From the NCBI GenBank assembly GCA_003561025.1, contig PWII01000053.1, forward strand, positions 1 to 13,818: a stretch of 13,818 nt of DNA, read 5' to 3'. The stretch comes from Candidatus Nealsoniibacteriota bacterium. GTDB lineage: Bacteria > Patescibacteriota > Minisyncoccia > Minisyncoccales > PWPS01. The translations under genes and the position numbers were made by a program. The notes beneath the pieces are model-generated. The model was not told the DNA's origin and searched no databases. It was given only the letters and a program-made list of their open reading frames with translations. Shown here in pieces: positions 5,792 through 11,459 of the stretch (its first letter is position 1; each line of letters begins with the position of its first letter).

Positions 5792-6955
5792 ATGTTTAAA
5801 TTTGAGATAAAAAAAGAGCTTGGAAAAGCAAGAAGAGGAGTCTTGCATACTCCTCATGGAAAGATAGATACTCCCGCCTTTGTGCCTGTTGCAACTTGTG
5901 GAGCATTAAAAGGGATGAGTTTTAAAGACTGTAAAGATGTTGGCGCAGACATCTTTATGATGAACACTTTTCATTTTTATTGCAGAGACGAACATAAAAT
6001 TGTTAAAAAGATGGGAGGGCTTCATAAGTTTTTGAACATAGATTATCCAATTATGACCGATAGTGGGGGATTTCAAGTATTTAGCCTGGGAGCAGGATGG
6101 CAAGAAAAGACGGGAAAGATATATAAAGAAAAAGAGGGAAAGGTTTCAAATAAAAAAAAGAGCAATGTCATAATAAAAGAAGATAGCGTAGTCTTTTCTT
6201 CTCCTACAGATGGAAAAAAGGTAAAAATTACTCCGAAAAGCTCAATTAATGCGCAAAAAAATCTTGGGGCAGATATCATTTTTGCCTTTGATGAGTGCAC
6301 CTCTCCTCTCGCTTCATATGAATATCAAAAAAAATCTTTAAAAAGAACAAATCGCTGGGCAGAACAATCGCTGGAAGCATTATCGGGGGTAAGAAAACAG
6401 AAGATGTTTGGAATTGTACAAGGAGGAAGGTTTGCCGATTTAAGAAAAGAGTCCGCTAGATATGTCTCATCTCTTCCATTTTTTGGCTTTGGTATCGGAG
6501 GTTCTTTTGGCGACTCTTTTGGCGATTCAAAGAAGAATATGTACTCTATCTTGGACTCTGTTACAGACATTCTCCCTTCAAAAAAACCGAGGCACTTTTT
6601 AGGAATCGGGGAGCCTCAGGATATAGTAGAGAGTGTTTTAAGGGGTGTAGATCTTTTTGATTGTGTAATTCCTACTCGTTTTGCACGGCACAACACGGCG
6701 CTAACATCAGAAGGAAGAATTAATGTATGGCCTGTTTTTTTCAAAGATAGTAAAAAGCCTCTTGATAAGAGATGTTCTTGTTTTGTCTGCAAAAATCATA
6801 CAAGAGGATATATTCATCATTTGGCGAGGAAAAAAGAGATATATGCAATTATGCTTTTGACACATCACAATTTGTTTTTTATACTAAACTTAATGAAAGA
6901 GATAAGAGCCTTAATAGAAAAAGGAAAAAGCATAGATAATTATTTTAATTTATAA
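5792..6955 (+). CDS. tgt: Queuine/preQ1 tRNA-guanine transglycosylase
   Basis: This 387-residue enzyme exchanges guanine 34 in the anticodons of Asn, Asp, His and Tyr tRNAs for a 7-deazaguanine. Key residues by comparison with Zymomonas Tgt are the base-recognition Asp90 (Met-Thr-Asp-Ser-Gly-Gly-Phe), Asp167 (Phe-Asp-Glu-Cys-Thr), Gln210 (Ile-Val-Gln-Gly-Gly), the nucleophile Asp290 (Phe-Asp-Cys-Val-Ile-Pro-Thr-Arg) and zinc ligands C328, C330, C333 and H359. Two differences stand out. A Lys-rich insert of about 20 residues occupies 100-130. The substrate loop after Gly236-Gly237, usually Leu-Ala-Val-Gly-Glu, reads Ser-Phe-Gly-Asp twice through a 12-bp duplication. No queuosine synthesis genes are nearby, so the base may be salvaged. 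Candidate upstream starts at 5735 and 5771 overlap the terminator or promoter. Confidence 0.94.
   Translation: MFKFEIKKELGKARRGVLHTPHGKIDTPAFVPVATCGALKGMSFKDCKDVGADIFMMNTFHFYCRDEHKIVKKMGGLHKFLNIDYPIMTDSGGFQVFSLGAGWQEKTGKIYKEKEGKVSNKKKSNVIIKEDSVVFSSPTDGKKVKITPKSSINAQKNLGADIIFAFDECTSPLASYEYQKKSLKRTNRWAEQSLEALSGVRKQKMFGIVQGGRFADLRKESARYVSSLPFFGFGIGGSFGDSFGDSKKNMYSILDSVTDILPSKKPRHFLGIGEPQDIVESVLRGVDLFDCVIPTRFARHNTALTSEGRINVWPVFFKDSKKPLDKRCSCFVCKNHTRGYIHHLARKKEIYAIMLLTHHNLFFILNLMKEIRALIEKGKSIDNYFNL
6503..6526 (+). repeat. 12-bp in-frame tandem duplication inside tgt
   Basis: TCTTTTGGCGAC (6503-6514) is followed directly by TCTTTTGGCGAT (6515-6526). The copies differ at the last base. It repeats Ser-Phe-Gly-Asp (238-241 and 242-245) in the loop that contacts the incoming base in bacterial Tgt. 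Confidence 0.9.
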
Positions 6956-6977
6956 AAAAAATAGAGCCCTAAAAAAA

Positions 6978-7661
6978 ATGAAAACAAAAAATATTTCAAA
7001 AAAAGAATCATTAGCTTTTGGCTGGAAAAAGACAATAGAGCATTTTGCTTTCTTATTACCGGTTATGTTTCTTTTTCTTTTAGTCTCTTTTTCAGAAGAA
7101 CTTATCAGTATCTTTATAGGAGATGAGCTATTATTATCTTTTTTATCAATAATTATTTCTATATTTTCCATCTTTTTAACTATGGGGCTTATAAACATCT
7201 CTTTAATGATTCACGATGGAAAGAAGCCACAATTTAAAGATCTTTTTTCTTGTTATTTTCTCTTTTTTAGATTTTTTATAGCAAGCATCTTATACTTTTT
7301 AATTGTTTTAGGAGGATTCATTCTTCTTATTATCCCCGGAATTATTTGGGGCCTACAATTTTATTTTGTAGAATATCTTGTGATAGATAAAAAGATGAGA
7401 CCGATAGAGGCGCTTAGAAGGTGCTCAGAGATTATGAAAGGAAACAGACTCAATATCTTTTGGTTGGTGATTATCTTGTTATTAATTAATATAACACCGG
7501 CACTTGTCGCTTTTTTTGCAGGTATAATAATTGGCGAGATATCTATCTTTTTTAACGTAGCCTTTCTTATTACAGTTCCCGTATCTTTAATTGCCACTGT
7601 CTTTTTCTATAGAAAAGTCTTAGAGCAGAGCGAAAAAAAGGAAGAGCCAGCTGTTGACTAA
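6978..7661 (+). CDS. Polytopic membrane protein, DUF975/YciC-like
   Basis: This 227-residue protein has about five or six membrane helices. A soluble amphipathic N-terminus with Gly-Trp-Lys-Lys-Thr (15-19) is followed by helices, then Ile-Ile-Pro-Gly-Ile-Ile-Trp-Gly-Leu-Gln-Phe (118-128), Tyr-Leu-Val-Ile-Asp (133-137) and Arg-Pro-Ile-Glu-Ala-Leu-Arg-Arg-Cys (141-149). This helix-Pro-Gly-helix then pIEAL pattern is typical of the DUF975, YciC (UPF0259) and glycerophosphodiesterase membrane-domain group, whose role is largely unknown. The C-terminus is charged and cytoplasmic. It lies 22 nt after tgt without an obvious promoter or Shine-Dalgarno, so it is probably co-transcribed with tgt. Its stop codon overlaps the -35 of the T-box promoter. 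Confidence 0.8.
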   Translation: MKTKNISKKESLAFGWKKTIEHFAFLLPVMFLFLLVSFSEELISIFIGDELLLSFLSIIISIFSIFLTMGLINISLMIHDGKKPQFKDLFSCYFLFFRFFIASILYFLIVLGGFILLIIPGIIWGLQFYFVEYLVIDKKMRPIEALRRCSEIMKGNRLNIFWLVIILLLINITPALVAFFAGIIIGEISIFFNVAFLITVPVSLIATVFFYRKVLEQSEKKEEPAVD

Positions 7662-7682
7662 AAGGAAAAATTCATTTATTAT
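7654..7682 (+). promoter_or_regulatory. Promoter of the T-box/glyS transcript
   Basis: TTGACT (7654-7659), a 17-nt spacer and TATTAT (7677-7682). The -35 overlaps the stop codon of the preceding membrane protein gene. The predicted RNA start is about 7689, which puts the whole T-box in the leader. Confidence 0.8.
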
Positions 7683-7688
7683 AGAATT

Positions 7689-7852
7689 GTAAAATCAAAA
7701 AGCCTTGAAGGAGTGGCGTCCTCTCTTGCGATTTGCAAAAAGAAGGCTATTTGATAAAAAGAGGGCCTCAAAAAAAGAGGAAACTAGATGGAACCGCGGG
7801 AAAATCTCGTTCTAGTAATCTAAAGTGTAGATTATTTGAGCGAGGTTTTTTT
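7689..7852 (+). promoter_or_regulatory. Glycine T-box riboswitch controlling glyS
   Basis: The T-box sequence ATGGAACCGCGG is at 7788-7799. The antiterminator is complete: CTAGA (7784-7788) pairs with TCTAG (7811-7815), the TGGAACC bulge is 7789-7795, and GCGGGA (7796-7801) pairs with TCTCGT (7805-7810) allowing two G-U pairs. The bulge TGGA would pair with a tRNA end UCCA, and U is the discriminator base of bacterial tRNA-Gly, in agreement with the GlyRS gene downstream. A Stem III hairpin is CCTC (7766-7769), A7 loop, GAGG (7777-7780). Stem I is short: AGCCTT (7701-7706) with AAGGCT (7743-7748), about 48 nt. Two GGC glycine codons could be the specifier, 7715-7717 in a small hairpin or 7745-7747 on the 3' side; I cannot decide. 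Uncharged tRNA-Gly should favour the antiterminator and so glyS expression. Confidence 0.92.
7806..7852 (+). terminator. Regulated terminator of the T-box
   Basis: A 17-position stem (7806-7822 with 7828-7844, loop AAGTG) has a single T-T mismatch and two G-U pairs, followed by G and T7 (7846-7852). Its 5' strand includes CTCGT and TCTAG, the same bases needed for the antiterminator, so the two folds exclude each other. Confidence 0.92.
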
Positions 7853-7872
7853 ATAATATTAAAAATAAAAAT

Positions 7873-9282
7873 ATGAAAAACGAAGAAAAAAAAGAAATAA
7901 CAATAGAAAAAATGGTCTCTTTTTGCAAAAGGAGAGGTTTTGTCTTTCCATCTTCAGAGATATATGGAGGATTTGCCGCTGTATATGATTATGGGCCAAT
8001 GGGAGTTGAGCTAAAAAACAATTTAGAGAGAATGTGGTGGAAAGATATGGTGCAAAGAAGAGAAGATGTTGTTGGGCTTGATTCTGCAATATTTATGCAT
8101 CCTACAACATGGGAGGCGAGTGGACATATAGATGGTTTTGACGATCCTCAGATTGACTGCAGAGATTGCAAGACAAGGATGAGGGCAGACCATATGGTAG
8201 AGGCATTTGGAATTAATGCTGACAAAATGACTGCCGATGAGATAAATAAGCAGATAGAAAAATTAGAGAAGGAGGATAAAAAACTAAAATGTATCAATTG
8301 CCAAAGCGAGAACCTTACACCGGCAAAAAACTTTTCTTTAATGGTTAAATCAAACTTAGGCTCCCCAACAGATAAGCTTTCTGAAGAAAATGTGGTCTAT
8401 TTAAGACCGGAAACATGTGGGGGAATTTATTTAAACTACAAAAATGTGATGGATACCGGTAGAGTTAAGCTCCCTTTTGGAATAGCTCAAACGGGAAAGG
8501 CGTTTAGAAACGAAATTATTGCCCGTCAATTTATCTTCAGAACAAGAGAATTTGAACAGATGGAGATGCAATATTTCTTAAATCCAAAAGAGATGGACAA
8601 AAAGTATGAAGAGTGGAAAGAGACGAGATGGAACTGGTATCTAGAATACGGAATAAAAGAAGAGAATATAAGATGGTATAAGCATGAAAAGCTTTCCCAC
8701 TATGCTGCACAAGCTTATGATATAGAGTACAACTTTGAGGCGCTTGGTGGATTTAAAGAACTGGAAGGAATTCATCAAAGAGGAGATTGGGATCTATCTC
8801 AACACTCCAAGTTTTCCGGACAAAAATTAGAATACAGAGACCCAATAACGGAAGAGACTTTTATTCCGCACATTATGGAGACTTCTGCAGGATTAAATAG
8901 AATGGTGTTTGCCTTTTTGCATGACGCCTATACGGAAGAAGATGTGGATGGCGAAACAAGAGTTGTTCTAAAGCTTGATAAGAGAATAGCCCCGGTAAAG
9001 GTGGCAATCTTTCCTTTGCAAAAGAACAAAGAAGAACTTGTAGAGAAAGCGAGAGAGATATATAAAGAATTATCTTCACACTATATGTGTGAGTTTGATG
9101 AATCAGGAAGTATCGGAAAAAGGTATAGAAGACAAGATGAGATTGGAACACCGTATTGTATAACAATAGACTTTGAAACAGTAGAAAAAGATGATTCTGT
9201 AACAGTAAGAGACAGAGACACAATGAAACAAGAGAGAGTAAAGGTAAAAGACTTAAAACAATTCTTCTCCCAAAACCTCTAA
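7873..9282 (+). CDS. glyS: Glycyl-tRNA synthetase, alpha2 (single-chain) type
   Basis: This 469-residue class II synthetase charges tRNA-Gly with glycine using ATP. It is the homodimeric type shared with archaea, eukaryotes and some bacteria, not the GlyQ/GlyS alpha2beta2 type. The N-terminus has the glycine-specific block Tyr-Asp-Tyr-Gly-Pro-Met-Gly (38-44) and Trp-Glu-Ala-Ser-Gly-His (80-85). C96-x2-C99 and C140-x2-C143 look like a zinc-binding insertion. Motif 2 is Phe-Arg-Asn-Glu (211-214) with Phe-Arg-Thr-Arg-Glu-Phe (222-227); motif 3 includes Gly-Leu-Asn-Arg (340-343). The C-terminal anticodon-binding domain runs from about 371, including Gly-Ser-Ile-Gly-Lys-Arg-Tyr (412-418). The gene is under T-box control; it has no Shine-Dalgarno, and the start is 20 nt after the terminator T-run. 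Palindrome copy 2 lies 4 nt after its stop. Confidence 0.96.
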   Translation: MKNEEKKEITIEKMVSFCKRRGFVFPSSEIYGGFAAVYDYGPMGVELKNNLERMWWKDMVQRREDVVGLDSAIFMHPTTWEASGHIDGFDDPQIDCRDCKTRMRADHMVEAFGINADKMTADEINKQIEKLEKEDKKLKCINCQSENLTPAKNFSLMVKSNLGSPTDKLSEENVVYLRPETCGGIYLNYKNVMDTGRVKLPFGIAQTGKAFRNEIIARQFIFRTREFEQMEMQYFLNPKEMDKKYEEWKETRWNWYLEYGIKEENIRWYKHEKLSHYAAQAYDIEYNFEALGGFKELEGIHQRGDWDLSQHSKFSGQKLEYRDPITEETFIPHIMETSAGLNRMVFAFLHDAYTEEDVDGETRVVLKLDKRIAPVKVAIFPLQKNKEELVEKAREIYKELSSHYMCEFDESGSIGKRYRRQDEIGTPYCITIDFETVEKDDSVTVRDRDTMKQERVKVKDLKQFFSQNL

Positions 9283-9286
9283 AAAA

Positions 9287-9332
9287 GCTGCAGGGGTTTT
9301 AGCCCCTGCAGATGAGACCCCTGCAGATGACA
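9287..9332. repeat. Intergenic palindrome, copy 2 (loop type A) with duplicated right arm
   Basis: GCTGCAGGGG (9287-9296), loop TTTTAG, CCCCTGCAG (9303-9311): nine pairs. The right arm and flank, CCCCTGCAGATGAGA (9303-9317), are repeated directly as CCCCTGCAGATGACA (9318-9332), a 15-bp tandem repeat with one difference. It begins 4 nt after glyS and ends 1 nt before the next start codon, so it fills the spacer. A6 before the left arm gives a U-run if transcribed from the minus strand. Confidence 0.92.
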
Positions 9333-9333
9333 T

Positions 9334-9813
9334 ATGAGAAAAAATAATAGTAATAATATTCAAAAAAAAGAGAAAAAGGACGGATTTGAGTGTCTCTCTT
9401 GCAAAAAATGGGTTGTCTTTAGTCCCTTTATGGGGACAAGACATAGAAATCATTGTCCTTATTGTCTTATGACAAGGCACCTAGATTTGGAAAAATCGGG
9501 AGACAGAAAGGCAAAATGTAAAGGGGAGATGAAGCCGATTGGATTGACATTCAAAAAAGAAGGAAAGGATAAGTATGGAAAAGAGAGAGAAGGTGAGCTT
9601 ATGATTATTCATGAGTGCCTTGCTTGCAATAAAATTTCTATAAACAGAATTGCGGGCGATGATGACGCAGAGATGATTTTAAAACTTTTTGACAGCTCAA
9701 AAAAATTAAGCAAAGAAAAGATAGAAGAGTTAAAAAGAGAGGGTGTTGATATAATTTTAGACAAAAAAGAAGAGATAAAAAATCAACTCTTTGGAAAGCC
9801 CCAAACCCCCTAA
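9334..9813 (+). CDS. RNHCP-domain protein, probable zinc binder
   Basis: A 159-residue cytoplasmic protein. It contains the signature Arg-Asn-His-Cys-Pro-x-Cys (38-44) that names the RNHCP family, with partner cysteines C20-x2-C23, C62, and C95-x2-C98, and the conserved Ile-Asn-Arg-Ile-Ala-Gly-Asp-Asp (103-110). The pairs of CxxC suggest zinc ribbons; the family's function is not established. A charged, Lys-rich helical tail (about 120-150) follows the domain. The first ATG in the frame after a stop codon is at 9334, directly after the repeat and with no Shine-Dalgarno. No promoter is seen, so it is probably read through from glyS across the palindrome. Confidence 0.9.
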   Translation: MRKNNSNNIQKKEKKDGFECLSCKKWVVFSPFMGTRHRNHCPYCLMTRHLDLEKSGDRKAKCKGEMKPIGLTFKKEGKDKYGKEREGELMIIHECLACNKISINRIAGDDDAEMILKLFDSSKKLSKEKIEELKREGVDIILDKKEEIKNQLFGKPQTP

Positions 9814-9820
9814 TTAAAAA

Positions 9821-9860
9821 ATCTGCAAGGAAAAGCTGCAGGGGTTGCACCCCTGCAGAT
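9821..9860. repeat. Intergenic palindrome, copy 3 (loop type B)
   Basis: CTGCAGGGGT (9836-9845), loop TGC, ACCCCTGCAG (9849-9858): ten pairs. An extra ATCTGCA at 9821-9827 is complementary to TGCAGAT at 9854-9860 and could compete with the main fold, perhaps a remnant of another copy. It lies between the RNHCP gene and the promoter of the next gene. Confidence 0.9.
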
Positions 9861-9867
9861 TGTGTGG

Positions 9868-9896
9868 TTGAAATAAAGAGCAATTTGTGCTATAAA
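9868..9896 (+). promoter_or_regulatory. Promoter of the small coiled-coil-like protein gene
   Basis: TTGAAA (9868-9873), a 17-nt spacer and TATAAA (9891-9896) with an extended TGC directly before it. Transcription would start near 9903, giving a leader of about 57 nt with a weak GAGAGGTG ribosome binding site. Confidence 0.75.
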
Positions 9897-9959
9897 ATAA
9901 AGCATAGAGAAATTTGTTCTTTATAAAATCCTTTAATTTTTAAAAGAGAGGTGTTTAAA

Positions 9960-10241
9960 GTGAAAAAGAAAAAGATACGGCAATTTTTATATAAGGAAAG
10001 TAGCAAGGCTCTCTTAAAAATAGATCTTCTTCTTGAAGAGCTAAGGGATAATTTTATTGAAGCAGAAAAGGAAGGAAAGGAGACGAGAGATTCTTTAAGA
10101 GAAGCGAAGAACTGCGAAAAAATGAAAATTTCCAATAATATAGATAAGCAAGTAAAAAGGTTAGAGAGCTTAAAGAAAGTTATCTTAAGCGGAGAATGTG
10201 AGAAAATAACTTTTTCTAAGAAAAAAGGAGGTGAGATATAA
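9960..10241 (+). CDS. Small charged, probably coiled-coil protein of unknown function
   Basis: About 93 residues from the GTG at 9960 (96 if the GTG at 9951 is used). I prefer 9960 because GAGAGG at 9946-9951 then lies 8 nt upstream. The protein is rich in Lys and Glu with Leu/Ile spacing that suggests one or two long helices or a coiled coil (about 10-80), and two cysteines (near 52 and 80 from the 9960 start). It has no signal peptide, membrane helix or recognisable domain. It has its own extended -10 promoter and shares a terminator with the tiny reading frame after it. Its last codons contain AAGGAGGTG, which could serve that next frame. Confidence 0.7.
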   Translation: MKKKKIRQFLYKESSKALLKIDLLLEELRDNFIEAEKEGKETRDSLREAKNCEKMKISNNIDKQVKRLESLKKVILSGECEKITFSKKKGGEI

Positions 10242-10244
10242 AAT

Positions 10245-10310
10245 ATGAAAATCGTAGAACTTTATAATTTTCTTTTTTTGTTTTTCTTAGGAAGGACAAT
10301 GAAGTGGTAA
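10245..10310 (+). CDS. Possible 21-residue hydrophobic peptide
   Basis: An ATG at 10245 opens 21 codons ending in TAA at 10308-10310. The product starts Met-Lys-Ile-Val-Glu, has a hydrophobic core of Phe and Leu (about 9-16), and ends Arg-Thr-Met-Lys-Trp, the layout of a very small membrane peptide. A perfect anti-Shine-Dalgarno match AAGGAGGTG (10225-10233) lies 11 nt upstream, inside the end of the preceding gene, and a terminator follows 38 nt later. The spacing is longer than ideal and the T-rich core may be chance. I cannot assign a function; small hydrophobic peptides include regulatory peptides and toxins, but nothing here proves either. Confidence 0.35.
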   Translation: MKIVELYNFLFLFFLGRTMKW

Positions 10311-10348
10311 AAATATAAGATTCTTTCTTCTTAAGCCTATTTTAACAT

Positions 10349-10378
10349 AAAACGTCACAAAGTGACGTTTTTTCTTTA
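10349..10378 (+). terminator. Intrinsic terminator after the small genes
   Basis: AACGTCAC (10351-10358) pairs with GTGACGTT (10362-10369) across an AAA loop, extended by A/T pairs, and followed by TTTTCTTT. It closes the unit started by the promoter at 9868-9896. Confidence 0.93.
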
Positions 10379-10383
10379 AAAAA

Positions 10384-10408
10384 CTGCAGGGGTTGCACCC
10401 CTGCAGAT
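10384..10408. repeat. Intergenic palindrome, copy 4 (loop type B)
   Basis: CTGCAGGGGT (10384-10393), loop TGC, ACCCCTGCAG (10397-10406): ten perfect pairs, identical in arms and loop to copy 3. It lies 10 nt after the T-tract of the preceding terminator and 3 nt before the -35 of the glycosyltransferase promoter, so it does not seem needed as a terminator there. Confidence 0.92.
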
Positions 10409-10411
10409 TTG

Positions 10412-10440
10412 TTGATAAGAAAGCAAAAATAAGGTATAAT
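10412..10440 (+). promoter_or_regulatory. Promoter of the glycosyltransferase/sugar-nucleotide operon
   Basis: TTGATA (10412-10417), a 17-nt spacer and a perfect TATAAT (10435-10440). Transcription from about 10447 gives a leader of about 23 nt containing AGGAG at 10454-10458. Confidence 0.85.
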
Positions 10441-10469
10441 CGAAAAAATAAAAAGGAGCTGTGTATAAA

Positions 10470-11459
10470 ATGAGTAACGAGTCTTACATCAAAAAAGAAA
10501 GAGAAGAGGATCTTATCTCTGTTGTTGTTCCGATATATAACGAAGAAGGGTCTATCCCCGGTCTTTTTGAGGAGCTAAGACAAACTCTTAAGGGGCTAAA
10601 ATCTTCTTATGAGATTATATTTATAAATGACGGTAGCACAGATGATTCTTTAAAAAAGCTAAAGGAGTTAGAAAAAGTTACTATCATTGACTTGAACAGA
10701 AATTATGGGCAGGCGGTTGCACTGGATGCTGGATTTAAAGCTTCAAGAGGAGATATTGTTGTTTCTTTAGATGGAGATGGGCAAAATGATCCGCGAGATA
10801 TTCCAAAATTAATAGAAAAGCTGGAAAAAGAGGACTTAGATGTTGTTGCCGGATGGAGAAAAAACAGAAAAGACAGAGGGTATGTCTGTTTTATCACTTT
10901 TATGGCGCGATTTTTGCGTCGATTGTTTATTAAAGATGAAGTGCACGACTCAGGGTGCACTCTTCGTATCTATAGACGTGAAGCGGTAAAGAGTTTGGAT
11001 ATAGGAGGTGAGATGCACCGCTATATCTTAGCCCTTCTAAGATGGAAGGGATTTAAGATAGGAGAGCTAGAGGTAAATCATAGAGCAAGAAAATATGGCA
11101 GCAGCAAATACGGATTTACAAAAGCACTGAGAGGATTTATCGATCTTATCTATATCTGGTTTATTCACAAATATTCACAAAGACCGATGCATCTTTTTGG
11201 GCTTATGAGCTTTGTTTCTTTAGCCTTTGGCGGACTTTCTCTTTTTTGGTCTCTCTATGCAAGAATCATCTTCAATGTAAGTTTAAATAGAAACGGCTGG
11301 TTTTTTGTTGGTTTTTTCTGTCTTCTTATTGGAGTCGTCTTTTTTAGTTTTGGAATTGTATTAGACCTTCTAATTAAGATACAGTTAACAATGTCTCCTC
11401 ACGAAAAAAGATATTATGTAAGGAGGATTATAAAAACAGAAAAGAAGAAAGAGAGATGA
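10470..11459 (+). CDS. GT2 glycosyltransferase, polyprenyl-phosphate type (DPM1/GtrB-like)
   Basis: A 329-residue protein with a cytoplasmic GT-A domain (about 14-235) and two C-terminal membrane helices (about 241-262 and 277-302). Motifs are Val-Val-Val-Pro-Ile-Tyr-Asn-Glu (18-25), Asn-Asp-Gly-Ser-Thr-Asp-Asp-Ser (53-60), the metal-binding Asp-Gly-Asp-Gly-Gln-Asn-Asp (101-107) and Arg-Lys-Tyr-Gly-x-Ser-Lys-Tyr-Gly (207-215). This is the family that transfers a sugar from a nucleotide donor to a polyprenyl phosphate at the membrane. The donor is not evident, although the two downstream genes make UDP-glucuronate and UDP-galacturonate. A GTG at 10461 is in frame but only 2 nt from AGGAG, so the ATG at 10470 (11 nt) is preferred. 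Its TGA overlaps the next ATG by 4 nt. Confidence 0.9.
   Translation: MSNESYIKKEREEDLISVVVPIYNEEGSIPGLFEELRQTLKGLKSSYEIIFINDGSTDDSLKKLKELEKVTIIDLNRNYGQAVALDAGFKASRGDIVVSLDGDGQNDPRDIPKLIEKLEKEDLDVVAGWRKNRKDRGYVCFITFMARFLRRLFIKDEVHDSGCTLRIYRREAVKSLDIGGEMHRYILALLRWKGFKIGELEVNHRARKYGSSKYGFTKALRGFIDLIYIWFIHKYSQRPMHLFGLMSFVSLAFGGLSLFWSLYARIIFNVSLNRNGWFFVGFFCLLIGVVFFSFGIVLDLLIKIQLTMSPHEKRYYVRRIIKTEKKKER

Noticed and set aside
7852..7857. TATAAT as a second glyS promoter that escapes T-box control
   Set aside because: It is formed at the end of the terminator T-run, has no -35 hexamer at the right distance, and would not be expected next to a functioning T-box.
8873..9223. Minus-strand reading frame of 116 residues under glyS
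   Set aside because: It lies fully inside the glycyl-tRNA synthetase gene on the other strand and has a low-complexity Leu/Phe/Ser composition.
9287..9311. Palindrome copy 2 as an ordinary plus-strand terminator for glyS
   Set aside because: The hairpin is strong but lacks a T-tract after it on the plus strand; the A-run is before it. Partial termination remains possible, but it is better described as a dispersed repeat.
3144..10408. CRISPR array from the repeated GC-rich palindromes
   Set aside because: The copies are hundreds to thousands of bases apart with genes between them, not regularly spaced with short spacers, and no cas gene is present.
10470..11459. Recoded TGA (as in Gracilibacteria/Absconditabacteria)
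   Set aside because: The glycosyltransferase gene ends naturally at TGA in an ATGA overlap with the next gene, and no gene here contains an in-frame TGA at glycine positions.
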